A stretch of 64,000 bases of DNA from Acanthochromis polyacanthus (GCF_021347895.1 NC_067117.1:36214067-36278066), one strand, 5' to 3'; shown: positions 37,455-50,785, counted from the first letter of the stretch. Numbers and translations are program-made. Notes: a model not told the origin generated them from the sequence alone.

Positions 37455-38007
37455 GGATACTGCAGCACAAATGGAGAAACAGTATAGGGCTTTGTTACTT
37501 TGCAATTTCAAAATGAGAGCCATTTTGGCCAGAGTACTGTAAGTCATTGTGGAAGCTTCACATAATAATCCTGCTCATTTCAGGGAGGTGATATTTTTTT
37601 CATTTTCTGTATTTTCCTATACCATGTTTTTTTCTCTTCCTTCCCTCCTCTTCACTCTCTCCTCCAACTACTCCATTAACAAAATGCTGACTGTCTGATT
37701 GTGCAGCTATTAAGCCATCTCTTCTTTCTCCCTTCTTTGATATTCTAATAGACATGTAGTAATAATTGATCTTTCTCAGTTTATGGTTTTGATCAGCCAG
37801 AGATTATTGGACTTGGTAACTCGTTTTTTTTGACCACCAGAGCGGCTTCAGCATCATCCATGTCATTTTATTCTGCTTTTACAGCGGCTGCCTGCACGTA
37901 CAGTGCAAGACTCTGTCTGTCTTAATATATGAAAGGGGCATTTGGTGGAAATACTTTTTTGTCCTGATTTGGTCAAATCGTAAATCAGACCCCCCAAAAT
38001 TTCAACC

Positions 38008-38460
38008 TTTCACAGAGTGACCCAGATTGTTAGGCCTCCATACTGGTGACAACTGTGACTAGAAGAATGGTGTTGTTCGACTGTCCATCCCATTCATGTG
38101 AATGTTATATGTCAGGAACATGGTGGGAAAATTCTCTAAATTTGGCACAAATATGCTCTTGATCTTGGGAATGAACTGTTTTGAAATTGGTAGTCAAAGG
38201 TCACTGTGACCTCACAAAACATGCTTTGGGCCATAACTCAAGAATTAATATGCTGGTGTGATGACAAAATTTCAGACAAACGTCTGATAGGGTAAAATGA
38301 TGAAGTGATGACATTTAATATCCAAAAACACCAAAGGTCAACTTCACCGTCACATCATAGTGTTGTGGAAAAAACATTTCTTTGGTCATTATTCAAAGCT
38401 ATAACCGAGGAACAGAAGGGTTTTGGTTAAATTTTTGCCTTGTAACCTGTTAAATCAAAG
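38008..38460. repeat. Possible old interspersed repeat
   Basis: Phrases such as GTCACTGTGACCTCACAAAA and GGCCATAACTCAAGAATTAA resemble a dispersed fish repeat I recall. Only this copy was noticed in the window and no ends are visible. Confidence 0.35.
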
Positions 38461-38654
38461 CACTGCACTGCAGAAGGGATGTTTCATTTCTTGTTCTTGT
38501 TGAATAAAAATGTATAAATTTCAGAAGAAGTGAAACTGAAGAGAATACAAAAAGCTTAATTTGATTGTGTTGATAATGATAATAATAAAATGCATCCCAA
38601 ACAATTAGTCAAAATTAACAAAGAAAAGCACAGTAAAACAAACAAACAAAAAAT

Positions 38655-38797
38655 CTACACTGTACTGTACTATGACATACTATACTGTACTATAACCTAC
38701 TATACCATGACATGGCATGACATACTATGCCATACTATAGTATACTTCACTATACTATACTATACTGTACTATACTATACTATACTATACTACACTA
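38655..38797 (+). repeat. Degenerate (ACTAT)n pentanucleotide repeat
   Basis: Repeated CTATA, CTGTA and CATAC variants, becoming near-perfect TATAC units towards 38740-38790. Confidence 0.9.
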
Positions 38798-40415
38798 TTG
38801 CTCCAGAGAACTGCCAAGCTCCATGTCAAAGTTGAACCAATCACAGTGATAGTGTAAGTTGTCATGTATAATGTGAATATATAGTTACATGGATTGATAA
38901 TAAAGGCATTATATCATGATAGCAGCACATACTAATAAGCTACAACAACAAACTACTGACAGCTGAAGTGAAAGCCATTGACCTACTGGTTACAATGCAG
39001 TGTTCTTTTGGGTAACCATGGGTTCTTATATTCATGTTTTTGCATTTACTCTCCCTCGCATGGCAAGGTTCCTGATGGCAATGGCCTTCCCCAGCAAAAC
39101 AGTGCTTCCTGCTACACTGCAGAAACTGCTCAGAAATGGCTCAGCAAACATGACAAAGAGCCTAAGGCATTGACCCGGCCTCCAAAGTCCCCAGTTCCCA
39201 ATTGAACCATAGACCAACAGTCCAACAGGTCATGGCTGTTTTGGTGCAATGAGGGGGTCCTTGCACAATGTTCTACAGTTGTTTTCACGTTGTGGCTATT
39301 TGGTGTGCATGTAGAAATTTTTATTTGTTATGTGGTATTATATTTTCTAGGCATATCCTGCCCTTAAGGCTGCTATTATGTCCTGTATTTCTAAAGACAA
39401 AAAGACAAGACTTTGTTAAGGAATTTAAATATGTCTTTACCACATGCAGTCTTTATGCAAAAAATTGTAGAAAATGTTTTCTAAATCCAAAAATGACGTG
39501 AGAGATATACTAATGAAATGCAACCCAAGTGTGGTCTTTGCACTCAAGAAAATATCACCCTTTCTTTATTACTGCTTGATTTTTCCATTTGTGTTATTTG
39601 CTGCTGCGTGAGTAAGCATGGTGACTCATTCCTCTGAAAAAAGAAAGTTCTGACAAGACTCGAGGCCACACGACAGGCATTCATCTTAACACCGATGTAT
39701 GTATGGGAATGAGGTTCAAATGACGTGATTTGAAAGATTTTTATATCCAGAACAATTTTTTTAATTCATGGCTTGTGATCTTTTGTAATTTCTCCTCCCT
39801 GTTAGTTTTTGTTACACGAAAAAAATTACTGGAAGCAGGTGTTGGTCTGCTCTGTAGGATTTCTGTGAGCTTCATGTTGTGTATTCCGATGTAATTATAT
39901 TGTTTTTACTCTATAATTATATTTTGCCTTAGATATGATCTCATTGCAGCAAGTACGAGTAAGTGATTCTCCATGCAAATGAGATGTAACAACATTTCTG
40001 TATCTTCAAGAGTTGACAATCATCCATTCAGAATAAACATCCAGACCTTCTACCATCTGTCAGTTGTCTGTACATGCCAACCACTCTTGTGTTGGTCTAT
40101 GTGCTCGTGGGTGGACATGTTTGAACACAAGACTGTATGTGTGTATTATAGGCTGTTTATTTCTGCTTAGTTATGTGAAAAAATGTCCAGTGTAATGGAC
40201 ACATATTTTTTGCTGAAACATGAAAACAAACATCATAAAAACTGTCTGTATTCCCTCCTGGTTTATTATACGAGCAGCAGAAGTACAAGTTTTTACATCA
40301 CAGAATCCACAAATGTTGATTTCATTGAAAGAAGAGATGTCAACATGGTGTTGATTTTTAATTTCTTTTAATAAACGACTGAATGGAAACAAATTTTAAT
40401 TACAGCTGCAAATAG
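38798..40415 (+). other. Intronic sequence, unrecognised
   Basis: No exon or transposon ends recognised; open frames are short. Confidence 0.5.
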
Positions 40416-41159
40416 CGTTGACAGGGTCCTTGCATCCTTGCATCCTTGCTGATCAGCAAATCCAAGTGTGTCCACCAGGTGGCACTGCGATTGAGAAATA
40501 ATTTCGACCCCTGGTCTTTTTGATGGCGACTTCTCAAAACTGTCCACCAGGTGGTGCTATCACTACGAATGTATATTGGCCCAGGCATATTGTCAGTGCT
40601 GGACTGTGATCACACTGTGTCAAGACTGAGGCAGATTGGAACATGTACAGTCTAGTTACACAGCATTTTGTGTGTCATGATGAATCATCTAAATTCTGCC
40701 AAACACCAATTCCACACCCTCAGATTTTTGCGGAGCATTTTGATAATTTTTTATCACCCATGCCTGGTCAACATCCTGGCCAAAATGGAGTTCTGTTGGA
40801 GTTGCCCTATTTGAGTTTATAGCTTTTGAAAATGTGCTAAAAATTGGTCTGGAATCGTTCAAAATATGTCACATAATACAAAATGGCTGAATTCCTGTTG
40901 TGTTCCAGGTATGTTTGTCAGGTAAGTATTCGTGTGTCTGTGAAATTTTCCAGGTGGAGCTATAGAGCCATTTTGGCGCACACTAATGCAAATTACATTA
41001 AATATCTAATTTTTCACTGGTTCTGATGTGTGTGCAAATTTTCATACGCTTTCAGATATTTTTAGGCCTTCAAAATTACGATTCAAAAAACAAGAGAAAA
41101 AAAAAGAAGGGAAGAGTTTCAAGAGGGTCCTACACACCTTTGGTGCTCACACCCTAACT
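40416..41159. repeat. Old fish-type interspersed repeat with CCAGGTGG motifs
   Basis: Starts CAGGGTCCTTGCATCCTTGC and ends AGAGGGTCCTACACACCTTT followed by GGTGCTCACACCCTAA. Three CCAGGTGG(C/T/A)GC(A/T)-like motifs lie inside (near 40480, 40545 and 40952). The end resembles a fish family ending in a GGGTCCTTGC...GGTGCTC block that I recall, class unknown. No ORF. Confidence 0.5.
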
Positions 41160-43156
41160 AACATCTACTGCATGTAGCCCAATCCTGAACTGTGTTACAG
41201 AATTGGTATTCGGCTCATTTGTGCCTACTCACGCTCTACATAACTGCCCAAATCTCAAATATGGTCAACTTTTACATGTGAAATGAAGTTACACTTCTAC
41301 TACTAACCACTTGGCTGTTGTGCCACTACTACCACAGGCAATTTTATTTTTGAAATGCAGCAAAAAAGCCACTTTTATACACAATTTGATGCTAAATCAG
41401 AAAATTGCTTCAACGTATTACTTCTTGATTATATGTTCCCAGCTTACTAGTTTCCTCAATTTTGAGGTCAACAAAACAAATGGCTGTTAGAGGAGTTGCT
41501 AAAAACAAAAATGGCATATGATAGATGAAATGCTTCAGGAAATTTTATGAACACCTCCCTGCTGGAGCAATGACCTACTTCACAATCATTGATGACGGGT
41601 ATTTGTGATTTGAAAAGAAAAGTGAAAACACTGCACGTCCCTGTATTTCAGGCAGCATCAGCCAGGCGTGATCTGCTGAATAAAATAGCTGTCAGTGGTT
41701 TACTTTCATCTCTTCAGGAGATACAGTCATGTCAGAACATTTTTTTTTGCAGTCCGTCAGCTGTAAAACTCTTTGTGCACAGGAATGGTGAACATGAAAA
41801 AATTCACAGTGTCCACCGCTAATTTCAGAGCATACCGGGGCTAAGTCAAGTTTAACTTGAATTAAGAACTGAAATTATTACAATCCTGTTGATCCAGAGC
41901 AGTAGTTGACAGAGTGGTGGACTCATACAGCCTCACTGCAAATAAAAAAAAGCCCACAAAGCTCTGTACTTTACTTCAAATACAACAGGTTACTTTACAA
42001 ATATAGAGTTCACTTCTTTGTTTAGAGTCCAAAACTGATATAATATTGCCAAAGATAAATGAAAAATATATCTGAATGTGTCAAGAAAAGACAGCTAAAG
42101 AACAAGTATACATTAATGCACCCTCTTGGAACATCATACTGTCAGCTACTTTCTTTTAGGCCTTTGACATGAGGTTTGAGTTTTTAGTATTTCATCCATT
42201 CAAAATCCTTTCTCAAATGAATTGAAACAATGCCAGTCAGCAACAAATACATCTCTGTGATATTCACAGTATGCTGGAATTTTAAATGTTGCATCTGCGG
42301 CGACTAGGGAGGAATAATGTCTTGATTTTTACAGTGCAGCAGCTCTTTCCATTGCTGCTTATTGATCTGGTACTTCAATGGCTTATTTCTCTGTGAGAAA
42401 AAAAAAAATAGAATAAACACTGCTTTTCTTCCCTTTAAAAAAAAAACCCTCTCTTTTATTCATCACTTTTGGGTAAAACCTGAATACAGAACTTTTCCTT
42501 GGACAGATTTTTTATCATGCAGTTTTTGACTACTTCTTCTATTGCTACTAACTCCATCATTCAGTTAGTGAAAGAGTGAAAAAAAAAGCAAGAGTTGCAT
42601 GCTGCACCCAAATTTTTCTCTCTGCAACTGTTCTAAAACTAAAAATGTGAATTTCTGGCCAATTCAAACAGAACTTGTATTTAAAGCAACATCGGAACAA
42701 TCAGCTGCCAAATGGTTATTTTTAATCTTTAACCCTTGTTCATATAATTTAGTGAACTCTGGCTTGTATTACAGCTGAACTGTGAGTGAGTCGAAAACTG
42801 TACATTTCTCTCCTATATGTGATCTGTGCACCTTCGCTGGATGCTTTGACAGATTGACCGTGTTTCTGCTCTGGAAAACAAGCATGTGGCAAAAACTCTA
42901 GTGAAATGCAACAACAGTTTGGAGTGTTGAGTTCTCTCTGGCATTGTCACCATCATGTCTGTGTGTTACTGGTTGCTGCAGTGTGTGGGAAAGACAGCTG
43001 CTCTGGAGCTTTGAATTGGGAAAAGCTAATGTTTTTGTAGCAATGTCGAAGACAAAATCTATTTTCTTAATTTCTACAGTATTGAAAGCAAACTGATTTT
43101 GCCGAAGTTTATTGATTCGTTGGTCTTCAATATCTTTGCTCTGGGGCCTATTTTTT
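41160..43156 (+). other. Intronic sequence, unrecognised
   Basis: AT-rich with short A runs near 42.40 and 42.44 kb. Nothing recognised. Confidence 0.5.
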
Positions 43157-43328
43157 TGGCCTTATTACATAGGTATAGTTGAGGGGCAGACAGGAAAGTA
43201 GGAGAAGAATGGGGCGAAGACATGTAGTAAAAGGCCGTGACCTGGAATCAAACCCAGGCCGCTGACAGGAACTATAGCCCCTATTCATGGATCACCCATT
43301 CAACCAGTTGAGCTATCTGGGCGCCTAT
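43157..43328 (-). mobile_element. tRNA-derived SINE (third family)
   Basis: On the minus strand: TAGGCGCCCAGATAGCTCAA, CTGGTTGAAT, then GCGGCCTGGGTTTGATTCCA (B box), GGTCACGGCC, CTACATGTCTTCGCCCC and CTTTCCTGTCTGCCCCTCAA. The head is tRNA-like but padded between its boxes, so it is a SINE head and not a working tRNA gene. Confidence 0.82.
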
Positions 43329-43372
43329 GGGGCCTATTTTGTGTAAATATCTGTATATACTATTTTTTCTGT

Positions 43373-43750
43373 ATTACCCTAACAAGAAACATGGCGGAGT
43401 TATGTGATGACTGGCGTATGTTTGTCTGTCTGTCGGTCCATCTGTCTGTTCGCAACATTACTCAAAAACAGATAAATGGATTAGGATGAAATTTTCAGAG
43501 AAGTCAGAAATGACAGGACCAAATAATTAGGTTTTGGCAGTGATGTGGCTTATAGTCTGGATCCATGAATTTGTTAAAGATTTCTGTATCATCGCAAGAT
43601 AGCAGCACGACATCACTGTAACTATGAAAACTACCTGCTGACAATCACATGATTGTGATCCTAATACAAATTGATTGCTGTGGAGTTACTGGGACTTATC
43701 CTTAGGAAATCATACAATGAGTGAGCAGCCTTGGCAGAGTGCTTTTCTTG
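43373..43750 (+). repeat. Rpt-A copy 4, internally deleted
   Basis: Starts near ACCCTAACAAGAAACATGGC and shares the TCTGTCTGT..., AACATTACTCAAAAACAGAT and ATCGCAAGATAGCAGCACG blocks with other copies. It then jumps from TGGGACTTATCCTTAGGAAA almost directly to the GAGCAGCCTTGGCAGAGTGC end block. Confidence 0.75.
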
Positions 43751-45383
43751 TTTATTTTTATTACTGCTATTATTTTTTTTTAAATTTGCTTCTTTTTAAA
43801 TCTTCTTTGTATAGTTATTTTATTATTCTCTTTACTTATTCCTATGGTGACACAAGCAGCCAAATCCAAATTACACTGTTTCTGATTCTGATTTAACACT
43901 GTGTTTTGGTACCCATCACTAGTGGTGATATTCCTGCACTGGTGCATCAGCAGCACTTCACTTATACATCCACTATCAATGATTCATTAAAGAGAAGTAT
44001 CCACAAAATTACATCCCTACACAACTTAACTGCATTCTCAGTTATTTTTTTCAGCAAAACAATCATGTATTAGATGAGATGTTACTTGTCACCTTGGCAA
44101 CCCAGAAAATGGAAGAGCCATTTCCAACATAATGAGAAGGCTGTATTTAATCCAAACTGCAACATTTTTCCTCATCTTGACTGAGTTATTTTGGTACCCA
44201 ACCTTGACCAAGCTTCTAACATGTAAAAGTGTCTGACAATGTGTGGTATTTTCCTAAACCTAACCACATAGTTTTTGCTCCTAAACCTTTGAACAGAAAG
44301 AGCGAGAAAATCAAAAGTAAACACTGACAGGAAGCAAAACTTACTTCTGGGAGTGATGGTTTCTCATGCATTATGGGATATGAACTCTGGACTTCTGGGG
44401 GACAGTCTGGCCACTCGTTTAAAAACCATTTCTGCCTCCTAGCTTGAACTCTGTTGCTGTTTCAAACTGGCTGCCTTTCCCACCATGTCAGAAGGCACAA
44501 ATTATGTTGTTTCTACAACAATATTATGTTCTCTTCAGATAATATTTGAAAATGTAGTTTAATTGTATAGGAACTCAATTTTGTGGAGACTGGATTGAGA
44601 AGAGAACAGCAGAGAATGAATAGATTATAGCAGCAAAAAATTTGAAAAAATTTCTGATGCTTCAGATAAAAACGAAACTGAGCTTTCAGAGGAAAGATTA
44701 GTCACTAAAAGAGAAACAGACTAATGGTGATGACACACATCATAAGCATGCAAGAACAGTGTTAGTGTATTTACCATCACTGCCAGAAAGGAGGCAAAAG
44801 TCCAAGTGTAACCTATTTATTTTAGCCTAATTATGTTTACTGTGCAAGTAGTGGTGAAACATCTAGAATTTTAAAAATGCGACAAGTAAAGTTGATCAGA
44901 TTAACTGACTTTATGGTTCTAACTGCTAAAACCGATGTGAGGCGATGAGCAGATGGTTGTACAAGACGACTTCTGACTCTGTCAGAGTTTCTGGAACTAC
45001 TGAAACACTGGGTCCGCCCTGCAGGGAGATAGAGATACAAACCTGACAAGCGAAAGTTTCATTTTGGCTTGTCAGCTGGTTAAGTCATGGAATTAACAAT
45101 AGTTAGCAACAGGAAGTAGGACCTGTTGTTTGTCTTTTCAGCAGAAATAATCAGTGTTGACTAAGAATAAAAAGTTGCTTCCTGAATATTCTGTACACTA
45201 AACTTTGCTAATAAGAGTGCCAAGGCTCGGAAGTATCACACTGTAGAGCTGTGACCTCCTGTTAAGACTAATCAGTCGAAAACTATTTGTCTAGTTAATC
45301 AGTGTTTAATGTATTTAGCTATATTTGAAAAGTTTGACTTGTCTATTAGCCCATGTACTATTATTTTTACTTTTATATTATTA
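43751..45383 (+). other. Intronic sequence, unrecognised
   Basis: No exon or repeat ends recognised between two Rpt-A copies. Confidence 0.5.
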
Positions 45384-46226
45384 CTCTATCAAGGAGGCGG
45401 AGCCTCAGTGGAGTTACATGATGATTGGTGTTAGTTTGTCTGTCTGTTTTTCTGTTAGCAACAGTACTCTAAAATGGACAATCGGATTTTGATGATATTT
45501 TCAGGGTAGGTCAGAAATAACACAAAGACCAAGTGATTAGATTTTGGCAGTGTTGCGGCTTATAGTCTGGATCCATGGATTTGTTAAATATTTCTGTATC
45601 ATTGTGAGATAGTGGCATGGCGTCACTGTAACTATGCAACAAGTGAACACTACATCAGCTGCCTGCTGACGATAACATGATTGTGATCCTACTACAAATC
45701 CACCGCTGCAGACTTAACGGGACTTGTCTGTCAGAAATTATACAAGGAACAACTGATTAAATTGTGGGGGTGTTTCTGAGTCCTGTCAATTCCCACTGCC
45801 CGCTACATATTTGGGTCATGGAATTCGGTATCTGTACATAACGTACACATGCATAACATAAGCCTGTTCTCAGGGCAAGGTCTTTTTGTTTGTGGATACA
45901 TCTGTATTAAATGACCACATTCTATGCTGCCGTGATTTCTGGACATCAAGCTATTAAACAAATGCTCCATTTCTAAAAGAAAAAAAAACTGCATTCCTGA
46001 CAGTGCCATATGGGAGAATGTACAGCCTTGGTGGAGTACTGTACTCTCTGAGTGCTTTTGTAGTTATTGTAGCGACCAGAGGAGGCAATAATTAAAGTGA
46101 GTTCATGTTGGCAAGCAAAAAACATTGTCATGGTGGCCTGCTTCTAGCTAAACCCTCACTAAGACTTCTGCGGTGGGTAATGACCTCCAAGTTTATGTAA
46201 GCTAATGCAATAAAGACAAGCTATTA
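45384..46226 (+). repeat. Rpt-A copy 5, the longest copy
   Basis: Runs from TACTCTATCAAGGAGGCGGA to AATAAAGACAAGCT with all recognised blocks in order. It is the best template for defining the family in this window. No long ORF is kept on either strand, so it appears non-coding. Confidence 0.82.
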
Positions 46227-47690
46227 GATCAATTTGATAATATTTTGCTGAATTTAAGTCATATAAATACAATAGTATTGCAAGGCAGAAACTAAAACAC
46301 ACCGCCAGCCAGGTGGTGCTGTAGCACTACATGTTGTTCAGCTGAGCCAAGGATTTCTAGCGATTTGTCCTTTCCAGGACAACGTAGTTTACACTTGTTC
46401 TGCAGAGGGCACCATGTTTCACTAAGTATTCTTTTTCTTTAACTGTTGTTAAAGGAAAGCAGTGCTCCTGGCAGCCCACAATTTGTACAAAATGCACAAG
46501 TTAAACTGCAGTTAAACCATTAAACTCTTTAAAATGTGTTTCTGTGAAGTCATAAGCACCGTTCAGGACTGTGTGTTGAAGATTATAGCCTTAATGGCAT
46601 TTAATAGTGTGTTTGCTAATGTCCGTACTATAGGTAGGTAGCTTTGTGCGCATGCAGTTGGACAATGCTAGTATTTCCTAAGGATTAGCAGCTGCACGTT
46701 TATTATTGGTTATTTTTACTCAATGAATGGAAGGGTAATGCTATTATTTTGAGTACTACAGTATGTGTGATGTGTAATTTTTATTTATTCACAGTCTAGA
46801 CATACTGTTCATAGTGAACGTTAACAAACAGAAATTTTCTTTTTCTTCTACTGTTGTTGAAGGTTGTATGTGCAGGAACAGTTGGCAGCAATTAAAGTCT
46901 CCATCACAACTATGACTCCTGCTGTCTGATCCTCTTCTCTCTGCATGACACCCTGCACCCAAACACCTCAAGGAACACAACGCAGAGCTATGCAGGATTT
47001 ATGGAGAGGCGCTCCACTTATCGCAGACACGTAGAACCTGTGGGTTACAGTATTAATATGAGAATTTCATGACGTTGATTAAGGACAAAGATAACTGACT
47101 GTGTGCAGAGAGTATTTATCGATTCTACCATCAGAATATCTGCCTTCTTATCCCATTGCTGTTTTTTTCTGTATGTTCACCTCATGCTGGTGTGAGCTGT
47201 TTGCTGCTGCTCCAGTTTCCTTTCACTGTCCACAGACATGTAGGTCGGGTTAGTTAGAAGATTCTGAATTGCCTACAGGTGCATCAGTTTTTCTGTTTCT
47301 TCTCTTGCTAGACCTCTTTTGCAGCCTTATGTTTAATCCTGATTCTTCACTTATAAAAGCCTTGATCGGAATAACCAGATATGAAAAATGAATGATTCAT
47401 CGCTTCATGTAAATACGAACACTGTCAGGATTTCTCTCAGCCTCTGGGGCCTGAGGATCATTTTTCTTGACAGCTGCGATCATCTAAAGGCGAACTCCAA
47501 AAGAAGAAGCTGACATACTAATTTCTCTCTTTGCTACAGCTACATAAGATAATTGAGTGTGTCCATATATAACGTGTACAGAAGCTGAATTTTCAGATTG
47601 TGCTTCTGTGAAAAACAGAGTGGACACATATTGTTAGAAATAAACATTTTAGTATTTGCTGCCCACCTAGTTCATTGAATTAAACATCAG
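46227..47690 (+). other. Intronic sequence, unrecognised
   Basis: No exon or repeat ends recognised. Confidence 0.5.
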
Positions 47691-47800
47691 GTTGAGCGGC
47701 TGTAACTCAGATGTTAGAGGAGGTTGTCTACTAATCGTATGGTTGTTGGCTCAACTGCTGACCCCTCTGCGTGCCAATGTCAGCGACGCAAGCTTAAATT
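47691..47800 (+). mobile_element. Decayed tRNA-derived SINE head
   Basis: GAGCGGCTGTAACTCAGATG followed by TTAGAGGAGGTTGTCTACTA and TATGGTTGTTGGCTCAACTG resembles a fish SINE head with an A box and a degraded B box. The tail is not convincing. Confidence 0.5.
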
Positions 47801-47995
47801 ACAAAAATTCATTGGCTCCAGAGCCTCAGATGTAAATAGTATTTTGCTTTTCTCTGTCATATAAGATTGTACATTTCGTGTTGAGTTTTAAGTTATTGGA
47901 TTGACAAGTGCTTTGTCAGATGCAAATGAGTTATTATGTTGAAAGTGTCTTTACATCTCTACAGCAATCAATAAATCCATAAAATCAATAACAAC

Positions 47996-48664
47996 AAGAA
48001 AAGCACTCAGAGAGTGCTGTACTCCGCCAAGGCTGTTCATTCCTCCATATGGCATTGTCAGAAATGCAGCACTTTTTGTAGAAATGCCGCTTTTGTTTGT
48101 TAATTACTGTTGATCAGAAATCAGAGCAACATAGAATGTGGCCATTTAATATAGATGTACCCAAAACAAGAGACTTTGCACTGAACAAAGCCGTGTGTTA
48201 TACATGCGTGCATTGTGTATGGATACCTCGTGTGTCCTAAATACGTAGCTGACAGTGGGAATTGATGGGACTCAGAAGCACCCCCTCAATTTAATCAATT
48301 GTTCCTTGTATCACTTCTGAAGGAGGAGTCCTGATAAATCCGCAGTGGTCGATTTGTAGTCGCATCGCAGTCATGTGATCATCAGCAGGTAGCTGACATA
48401 GTGTTCTCTTGTAGTCATAGTTACAGTGAGGCCATGACACTATCTTGCAATTATACAGAAATCTTTAACAAATTCGTAGACCCAGACTACAATCTGCATC
48501 ACTGCCAAAATCTCATCACTTGGTCTTTGTGACATTTCTGACCTACCCTGAAAATGTCATCAGAATCCGTTGGTCCGTTTTTGAGTAAAGCTGCGAACAG
48601 ACAGACAGACAGACAAAAGTACACTGATCATCACAAAACTCTGTCATGTTTGACAGAGTAATAA
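47996..48664 (-). repeat. Rpt-A copy 6
   Basis: Reverse-oriented copy from AGAAAAGCACTCAGAGAGTG to AAAACTCTGTCATGTTTGAC. It contains CATATGGCATTGTCAGAAAT, GATCATCAGCAGGTAGCTG and the CAGACAGACAGACA tract that is the complement of the TCTGTCTGT block. Confidence 0.82.
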
Positions 48665-49916
48665 GAGACATATCTGTTATCTGTGGCCGTCACATGTCCA
48701 TCCAGTTACTGGATTCATTATGCTTGAAACGAATAGATAGATTTGATGGCCTGCATACCTAAGTGAGGCCCTGCCTACCTCCAAACAGTTCGCCGCGCAC
48801 TCTTTGCCATCACCGGAGTCTTCTACATGGCTAGGTAGACATATTGCTTGAGCTCGAGAGGAGATTGCATAGGAATGGCAACCAAATTTTACGGTTCCAC
48901 TGAAACCTACGTCATCTTGCTCTACTGCCAATTAATCTTGTTCATTTATATTTATACGTCTCTTCGTCCTCTTTGTGGTCTCCGTCCTCCATTTTTATGA
49001 GAGTTTTATATGTATATGTTTGTATTTATCCGCTCACTGCCTGCCAACATTGTAGCCGATTTGTAAGGAAATATCATTTGTTGACATATGCTAGTATATA
49101 TTGCTTTGAATAGGACATTTGGCACGTTTTGTGTTTGTAGACATGACATAGATTTAATGGACTTCTCTCCTCGCTAATGCAACTCTTGTGGATTAGTTTG
49201 GAGAACCCTGAAAGGAGATGGGTGGGACTTCTACTGTTTTATGCTTTCAAAATTTAGCTTGCTCTTGCTGTTTCTACAATCCTGCATGCTCTAACTTTAA
49301 CTAAAAAACAATAGGGTAAACATTGGATGATTAAAATTATTGTTAGTTAGCACAAGATTCTTGTCAAACTCTTGATACATCATGTAAGATTTTTTAATAA
49401 TCTGAGCAATGATGCTCAGCCAGGTATATCATTGTTTTCTACACTCTTTCCCCAATTTACAAAGAACATAATGCATTTTCCATCTCACTCTTGTTTCCTC
49501 TCCACTATAGATGTATGAAACAAGGAGAACCTGGAAAATGAGGTGAAACTAGACAAAGCAGGATGCAGGAAGGTGAATTTTCTAAAACACAAACAACAAG
49601 ACTTCATCTGAAAATGCTCTGAGCATCATACGTTATTGATGTCTAATAAAGCAGCAAGTTAGAAGAATAATGTTATAACTTTTAATAGTGTACAAAACCA
49701 TGACTTAGTGGTTTCACATGTGGCTGCACTACTGAGGTTAGCTGAACGTTTTGGGAACGTTCTTTGTGGATTTCAACAATCGGATCGTAAACCTTAAACT
49801 ATTAAATATTTGCTGATTTATTTAACAACAAAACAATTAATTCACCTATTTTCATAACTGATCAATAATTTACTTCACATATGCACAGATACTAAGCAGT
49901 CACTGGTTCCAACCTC
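48665..49916 (+). other. Intronic sequence, unrecognised
   Basis: Nothing recognised; some faint coding-like open frames near 48.7-48.9 kb lack domain features. Confidence 0.5.
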
Positions 49917-49920
49917 TTAA

Positions 49921-50644
49921 AGCTGCTGTCCGGAGTTTGAATCGCAGCTTCTCCCAAAACACTGTTGATCCCACCCTCCCTCTGATTTCGCCCCTTTATT
50001 TGTGCACGCGCGCAGAACATGACAGGAGTGCCCGGAGTGCTGCAGCATCTTGCCTGTTTTGCTGTTTTCCACTCTTCTACATTTAGTACATTTAGTAAAT
50101 AATAAAGGAATTACGTGCATGACTCCTCTGACGAAGAGTATGTCCCAGATGCCCCAACATCTTCCTCCAGAGGTCGGGCATCTAAACGAAGCCGTCAGGC
50201 GGGCTATGGAGGCCGTGGTCGGGGAGCGACGCGAGCACCCCGAGCCAAAAAACGTCCTGCAGTCTCTTGGCCTGACAAGCCGTGGGATTGGTAACTTTTC
50301 TGGAAGTTGCTGAGCCCTGATGCTCTCTCCTCCACAAGCAAAACAAATGTGCGCGCGGTTGCGTAGTACGTAGCTCGCCCACCTCTGCATGGGCTTGCTT
50401 GCTGTGCGCGTAACCGTTGATTGACAGCATGACAAAGCGGAAGCTCGAACTTGATTGGTCGGCAGCGACCGGCGCTTTTTGGAATAACATGGGGGTCTAT
50501 GAGAGGAAGGCGGAGCTCAGGAATAAATTTTCATATCACGTTATACTAACTTTATATTATAATATCGAACTAGACTAACACATTTAAGCTTTGTTAAAAA
50601 ATGATACATAAATTGAAAACAAACGGAAACTCCGGACAGCAGCT
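49921..50644 (+). mobile_element. TTAA-flanked DNA transposon derivative, copy 1
   Basis: Flanked by TTAA (49917-49920 and 50645-50648). The terminal inverted repeats begin AGCTGCTGTCCGGAGTTT. The inside is CpG-rich, unlike the surrounding intron. A TTAA target is used by piggyBac, Kolobok and Sola3 elements; the termini do not start CCC, so Kolobok-like is my guess. It carries an exon-like coding remnant at about 50112-50290. Confidence 0.82.
50112..50290 (+). pseudogene. Exon-like frame in the TTAA element (acidic, then Arg/Gly-rich)
   Basis: The frame reads HDSSDEEYVPDAPTSSSRGR, continues through a basic GYGGRGRGATRAPRA stretch, and ends VSWPDKPWDW before a stop. A splice donor (GATTG|GTAACT) coincides with that stop, suggesting a 5' exon whose downstream exons were lost. 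The same frame is kept in the copy at 63314-63492. No transposase domain is left and I do not recognise the protein. Confidence 0.55.
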
Positions 50645-50785
50645 TTAAACCTGCTCATTTGGATTACATCATTGTACATTGGATATTTAGGGGGTTTGGA
50701 CTGTTGGTTGCTGGACAACTGCCACAATATTAATCAGATATCAACAGAAATGAATTTCCAGATTTATTGATACTGAAAATGAGCA

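Noticed and set aside
38655..38797. CRISPR-like or regulatory array
   Set aside because: A degenerate pentanucleotide repeat without spacers, in a vertebrate genome.
43157..43328. tRNA gene
   Set aside because: A-box and B-box motifs are present but the head is padded and followed by a SINE body. The same applies to the other SINE heads listed.
49917..50435. 172-codon minus-strand open frame, repeated at 63169-63495 on the + strand
   Set aside because: It lies antisense to the more plausible acidic/RG-rich exon in both TTAA elements. High CpG content suppresses stop codons there, so the antisense frame is probably a by-product.
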